64,000 nt of DNA from Lunularia cruciata (lineage: Eukaryota; Streptophyta; Marchantiopsida; Lunulariales; Lunulariaceae): assembly GCA_948567375.1 (NCBI GenBank), contig OX419761.1, forward strand, positions 47,990,501 through 48,054,500. The letters are read 5' to 3'. Below, piece by piece: positions 59,067-64,000 of this stretch. Made by a program: the position numbers and the translations under genes. A model generated the notes under the pieces. The model saw only the letters and a list, made by a program, of their open reading frames with translations. It was not told the origin of the DNA and made no database searches. Every line of letters starts with the position of its first letter. The stretch's first letter is position 1.

Positions 59067-60854
59067 GAAGGAATGAGTTATGAGGCCAAAGCTTCTACAG
59101 TGAAATAGAGACTTGGAAGACTAGAGAAGAGTGTACAGCGACTTCATTCTTTCTTTATGTAAATCTATGTAGAGTAGAGGTGTGTTGGTATCCACAACAG
59201 AGTTTCTCGGCTGAACTGGAAATGACTGTCTGAGTCATTTCTGCCAGCAGGCTGGGCACGGTTATCAGCGACCCCTACTACACCTTCCATATCCGTTCTG
59301 CCCATGGACTTCGGAGTTGTCCAGTTGACAACTTTAAGTAACTTAGTTGTTGCATAACCCTGCAATGTCAGCTCTAACACAATTGTAATTTGTGCATTTC
59401 CTCGGGCAGACAGAATCAGCAATCGTATGTATTACTCCTATATTGTTTACCAATTTGAGGACATTTGGTCTACCTTTGAACTCTAGGACAATTTCTTATT
59501 TGGCCTGATAGGTGCAGTGGCGTTGGGGTCCTCCACCCTGCATGTCACTATAAAATTCGTCCTAAAATCCAAGGATAATTGCGGTATAAATTTTCCTGAT
59601 CAGTCGGCATCATCAAGAAGATTGAATCCTGACAAGTGTGTGACCTCTTCCGGATATGTTTTATACAATAACACTTTCTGAACTCAGTCCTCGCAACACT
59701 TGGGACCCCTACCACTTTAAAACTGTGCGTCGGAACTTGCTTGTAACGAACTGCCTAATCACGATTCGTAACTTGTGGCCTGGACTGTAGCCGACACAAC
59801 ATCAATACATTATTGTCGTTTATGGTCAAATCTATATGTGGCTCCACTAGGACTGCAAAGGGACTAGCAGATTATATGATGTAAGAAAGCATTAAATTTG
59901 GCATTATTACCTACATGAATTAAAGAATGGAATGATCTAAATTTGAATGGCAAAGCGAAGTGGATGATTGACAGGGTCCCCAATCTGAAGAAGTCGGTCC
60001 TGATGATCACATTGTTTTGAGAGAAAGCAACGCTCGATGGGAACACCCCATCAACCCATACCAGCAAAAGACGTAGAGTAGAATGAAGCTAATCCTCAGA
60101 AGTCTCAGAAGGAGGAATCTGCACTACATACAACACGTAAAATATCTCACTATGTCAGCCTCATGGTTAATAAAAAAATGGAGTATCCAAAGAAGCATCA
60201 TCTAATGTGAATTTTTTCCTAGTGACTCATAAGCCAGTGCTCTATGTAGAGCAATGGACATACTTTACCTAAAAAGTGTTATAAAATATGAAAGTGATTA
60301 ATACTTTATATTCGATTAACATGATATGCCTTCATGAACTGACAAATGAGTCCAATGTTGTATCCTTAGCTCCATTTAACTCCAAGCCTAGATGAATAAA
60401 GAAATGATCTTGCTAAATACACTATACTTCGGAGACCTTACCTATGGCCCCTCTGCTCATCGCCCATCGAGGGGGATGGATGATCACTCCCTCGGCGGAC
60501 ATTACATCACATATATCCATAATTATATATTTATCATTATAAAATTCATTATATATCCATAATTATCACTTGATCATCTTAAACCAAGTACAAGTTTGCC
60601 CGGACAATTGTCATCTACAAAGCATACCAATGCTCCCTCCAAGCAAAGTATCCACTCTCTCATGCTATAGCAAACATTCTTTTACTTATAGCATAATGGA
60701 TACTATCCTCTATCCTCCAAAAAACACTAGTTGTTGTTGCATCCAGTGTAGAAGCACACTCATAAGTAAGTAATGAAGATACATATGGGTGAACAAAACC
60801 TAAGTGAAACTTCATCATTGTAGAGAAAGTAGTTACTTTGAATCAGATTGCCCT
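59067..60854. other. KIN10A 3' UTR and intergenic DNA
   Basis: 3' UTR probably to about 59400-59450. The rest has no recognisable gene. AT-rich stretch with TATATCCATAATTAT repeated twice at about 60512-60565. Confidence 0.4.
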
Positions 60855-61358
60855 AATGTACAATCTAGCTAGATCTAAGAGCTTACATAGGCATTATAGC
60901 AAGAACAAAGACATGCTCCAACAACATGAGGTACGAATGAATAAACTAAGAGAGAGTGTAATGTATGTTGAAATTATAAATCCATCAAGAAAGACTACAA
61001 GCCTTTGGTCCAATCTGATGGTATGGAAGCAAAGGATGAAAGGTACTCTCTAGCATGTGGAGATATATGTATCATCTCTTGTGTTTTGCAATAACCTTGT
61101 GGAAAGAATGTACAATCTAGCTAGATCTAAGAGCTTACATAGGCATTATAGCAAGAACAAAGACATGCTCCAACAACATGAGGTACGAATGAATAAACTA
61201 AGAGAGAGTGTAATGTATGTTGAAATTATAAATCCATCAAGAAAGACTACAAGCCTTTGGTCCAATCTGATGGTATGGAAGCAAAGGATGAAAGGTACTC
61301 TCTAGCATGTGGAGATATATGTATCATCTCTTGTGTTTTGCAATAACCTTGTGGAAAG
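60855..61358. repeat. Perfect 252-bp tandem duplication
   Basis: Two copies (60855-61106 and 61107-61358) read base for base the same by eye. Unit length is 84 codons, so open frames run through: each unit encodes MYNLARSKSLHRHYSKNKDM and continues for about 60 residues in the same frame before a stop. No protein family recognised. Confidence 0.9.
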
Positions 61359-61573
61359 AAGAGATACTTCTTCCACCTTGATCTCGTCCGTCTCCAAGAC
61401 TAGCCTATCAACAATCACAAAATGAAAGGAAAGTGAAGATGCAATGAGACCATAACTATCCAAAAATGCTATAGATGTCATCTCTTCAATAGCTAGTAGT
61501 TCTACAGCTCTACCCTAGATTGATAGAGATGTAAGCCTACATGCAAAATCCCTTATCACACTATCAAATGTGA

Positions 61574-61985
61574 GTGATCCATGATTTCACAAAGGACACT
61601 CATAATCTTCTTATTAAACGCTCTCAATTACTCTCGTATGAGAAGAAGATTATAGAAGTGGATTTGGCTATCACACAATCAAATCAAATGTACATGATCC
61701 AATGTATCACAAAAGACAATCATAATACTCCCATCAAAAAGATTATAGAAAGAGAACTTTGCAAAGAAGGTAGGTCAGTCTCAATGATATCACCAAAGAC
61801 ACCCATAATATTCTTATCAAATGTTCACTCTCAAATTTGATAAGGAGATTATAGAGAAGTAATCTTGCGAAAGAGGTAGATCGGGCACAATGTTATCACA
61901 AAAGACACCATGATCCTCTTATCAAGTGCTCTCGATCACTCTCAGCAGTGATAAGAACTCTCAACCGAGATAAGAAGATTACTTA
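61574..61985. repeat. Degenerate repeat cluster
   Basis: The block ATCACAAAAGACAC-CATAATNCTCTTATCAA recurs at about 61584, 61707, 61788 and 61890 with a GATAAGAAGATTATAGA-type companion, spaced 80-125 bp. No coding function seen. Confidence 0.6.
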
Positions 61986-64000
61986 CGGATGGGTTGGTCT
62001 ACAGGCAATACTACTAGGTCGGTCTAGGGGCAACTTACATTACTTTAGGATGTCCACCTGCTTATGATCAAACGGAAGACTAGACCATCGGATTTTTGAT
62101 AAGCCACAACTGGAGACGCTGGTTAGGCAGTATGGAAGACGCATTTCGGTCTGTCCAGAAAGGACGCCGGTTGTGCAGGCTTTAATATGGAAAGTCCAAA
62201 AAGTGGTCAAAAACTTGGTTCGTATAGTACTCACCTCCCCTCTTTGCATTTGCGACTTCGGATCAACAAGACGTTTGGACATTGTCGAATCATCAAATAA
62301 TCAATCAATTAACGGGAACCGACTACTAGTACTGTTCCTGCTGCGGTAGTTACTAGTGGCCAGGCAATTCGTTGCATGAAACTCCCTGACCGGGGGTTGG
62401 AGTGGGGGAGTGGTTGAAGGTGTTGTGGTACATGGAACCAGGAAATGATTGGGAGGTTGTACACTATGTTCTCGGGCTTCATGGAACATTCATCACGTTG
62501 CGATCGAGTCTACCTGTTATAACAAGTTTATTGGGCCCAGGTGCACAGCAACATGCGAGTTGCAGCCTACGTTATTATCTCTCCCTCGCTCAGCAGCTCT
62601 TAACTCCGGCATGTAGAGTCCAAGCAGGCCAGGGAGTCATACTTGGCAACTGACAATCGATGACTGCCATTGTCGCCAGACGATAGATTACACCTCGAGC
62701 TTGCAGGTGTTGTGTTGTTTCGTTCACTGTAGAGTAGGCGTATTGTTGCATTGAATTTCGACCACTGCACTTGCGCTCATGACCACAAACGCTATTATTT
62801 CTGCAACTCTCTCTCTCTCCTGCTTGATTTCGTCTGATGAATTTGCTGACTCGAGGCACCCCAATGACTGGAGTTGGTGAAATCCCATTTCTACTTCCTC
62901 ACTTGTCACCGTCGGGCAAGTTGGAAGTTTCAAGCACAGATCCCGCCGGCTGCCAAACATCAACAGTGGAACCAACGAACCTTCTTAATGTAAATTGGTC
63001 AATTGAGAAGTTCTTCAATTGTATCCTTCGTACGGAGATTCAGAATACTGACAGATGAGTAAAAACTCGAAGTCAGTACAGAGTTTGACATCCATCGCAA
63101 ACATAGAATGAGCTCATTATAAATCCCAGGTGCGACTGAGAAACAAAAGTTGCGTGTAAAAACACGGAAGTACAGTACTGCAATACGGACCATTACAGTA
63201 ATACTAAAGTTACACTAAATCCATTCCTGTGTGAATTTCTATCACTACCATAAATTCAGATAGCATATTCTCCAAAATAATGATAACAGTACCCACGGGT
63301 GCTATAACTGCGTACACCTTGGCTGAGAACGGGAGCCTAAAGAAAGCAACAAGATCTACGCAAGGATCTCAAGGACCTCTATGCAACTGCACGGTCCATA
63401 GTTTCTCTACTCAAAGAACGACTTGGCGTGCCACAATAGCCCAGTAGAACTTGGATATTATTAGAGTCGCTAAAGACTAGAGGTTGGAACGTCCGATGAG
63501 CCATCGTAGAAGGTATACCTCTCACCTTTCAAGGTTATTAGGATGGTGCTTGATTGTCAAGGCTGTGGACGTCCTACCAGTAGCATATTACTCATGTCAC
63601 ATCAGTGCCAATTAGGAAGGGAATGTACGAGTAGGGTTATGTGATATTCTATCTCACACGCCTCCAGACTTCTGTACTTGGTTGCGATTCTGAAGGTCCG
63701 GAGGTCTATAAGGTTGTAGCTCCCTTACTCATAGATCTTGTTCGAGTGAATCAAATCACTGTATTCTCTTCTAAACTGACTTTATATCACCACCGCTCCC
63801 AGATAAGGGGCTCTTTCTTCTCCATGTGTACAGAATTTTCTGTGTATCAGCCGCACATGTACGCCCTTTGCTATCAGTAAATCGAAAACCACGTAACCTG
63901 ATTAGACAGAACACGGTTAGACAGCAGATGATTAGTATTGTCTTTGACAATGGTTTGTTTGCTTGGTGGAGGAAACTATTTCTGCTAAATGTGAATGAAG
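61986..64000. other. Gene-like composition but no gene recognised
   Basis: CG-containing DNA with several 60-90 codon frames on both strands, none with known motifs or a convincing splice chain. It may be the upstream or untranslated region of a gene beyond the right edge. Confidence 0.3.

Overview
This is nuclear DNA of a land plant, most likely a bryophyte, although the exact group cannot be read from the window. The evidence is a spliced class III PI 3-kinase gene (VPS34) with short introns, a spliced phragmoplast-type kinesin of the KIN10A/PAKRP2 family, a U6 snRNA relic of plant type, and Ty3/gypsy chromoviruses whose primer-binding sites resemble the initiator-tRNA-Met type.

Layout. 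Positions 1-32.25 kb are a stack of decayed LTR retrotransposons nested inside one another. E1 (+) enters from the left edge and ends in its 3' LTR at 6167. E2 (+, 6213-32253) is split by R (-, 11068-30859). R is split by C (+, 15656-26340). C is split by a 4.3 kb insertion D (19018-23319) and by a solo LTR (25014-25753). Two further solo LTRs of another family sit in D and in the 5' LTR of R. Target-site duplications support each join. All coding parts are broken, largely by changes of the C-to-T/G-to-A type. A further LTR fragment and a U6 pseudogene follow at 32.5-33.9 kb.

At 34.8-41.85 kb lies VPS34 (+). Seventeen coding exons sum exactly to an 809-residue protein. Intron 2 is a GC-AG intron, and the last coding exon is duplicated in tandem with both copies open and conserved. 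At 41.9-44.4 kb there is intergenic DNA with a hairpin, a diverged tandem duplication and a possible exon. At 44.4-52.7 kb there is AT-rich DNA with microsatellites, tandem repeats and a decayed hAT-like transposase.

At 54.4-59.07 kb lies a KIN10A-like kinesin (+), six coding exons and 1253 residues, with a probable 5'-UTR intron and a mitotic MSA (MYB3R-type) site upstream. The rest (59.1-64 kb) has no recognised gene but holds a perfect 252-bp tandem duplication and a degenerate repeat cluster.

The two intact genes belong to different processes: VPS34 makes PI3P for endosomal and autophagic traffic, and KIN10A is a cell-plate kinesin. Nothing suggests they act together. No new defence or metabolic system was found. 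The most interesting points are the duplicated VPS34 terminal exon, the GC-AG intron with a competing stop-generating donor, the nested retrotransposon stack, and the D insertion with its unidentified coiled-coil reading frame.
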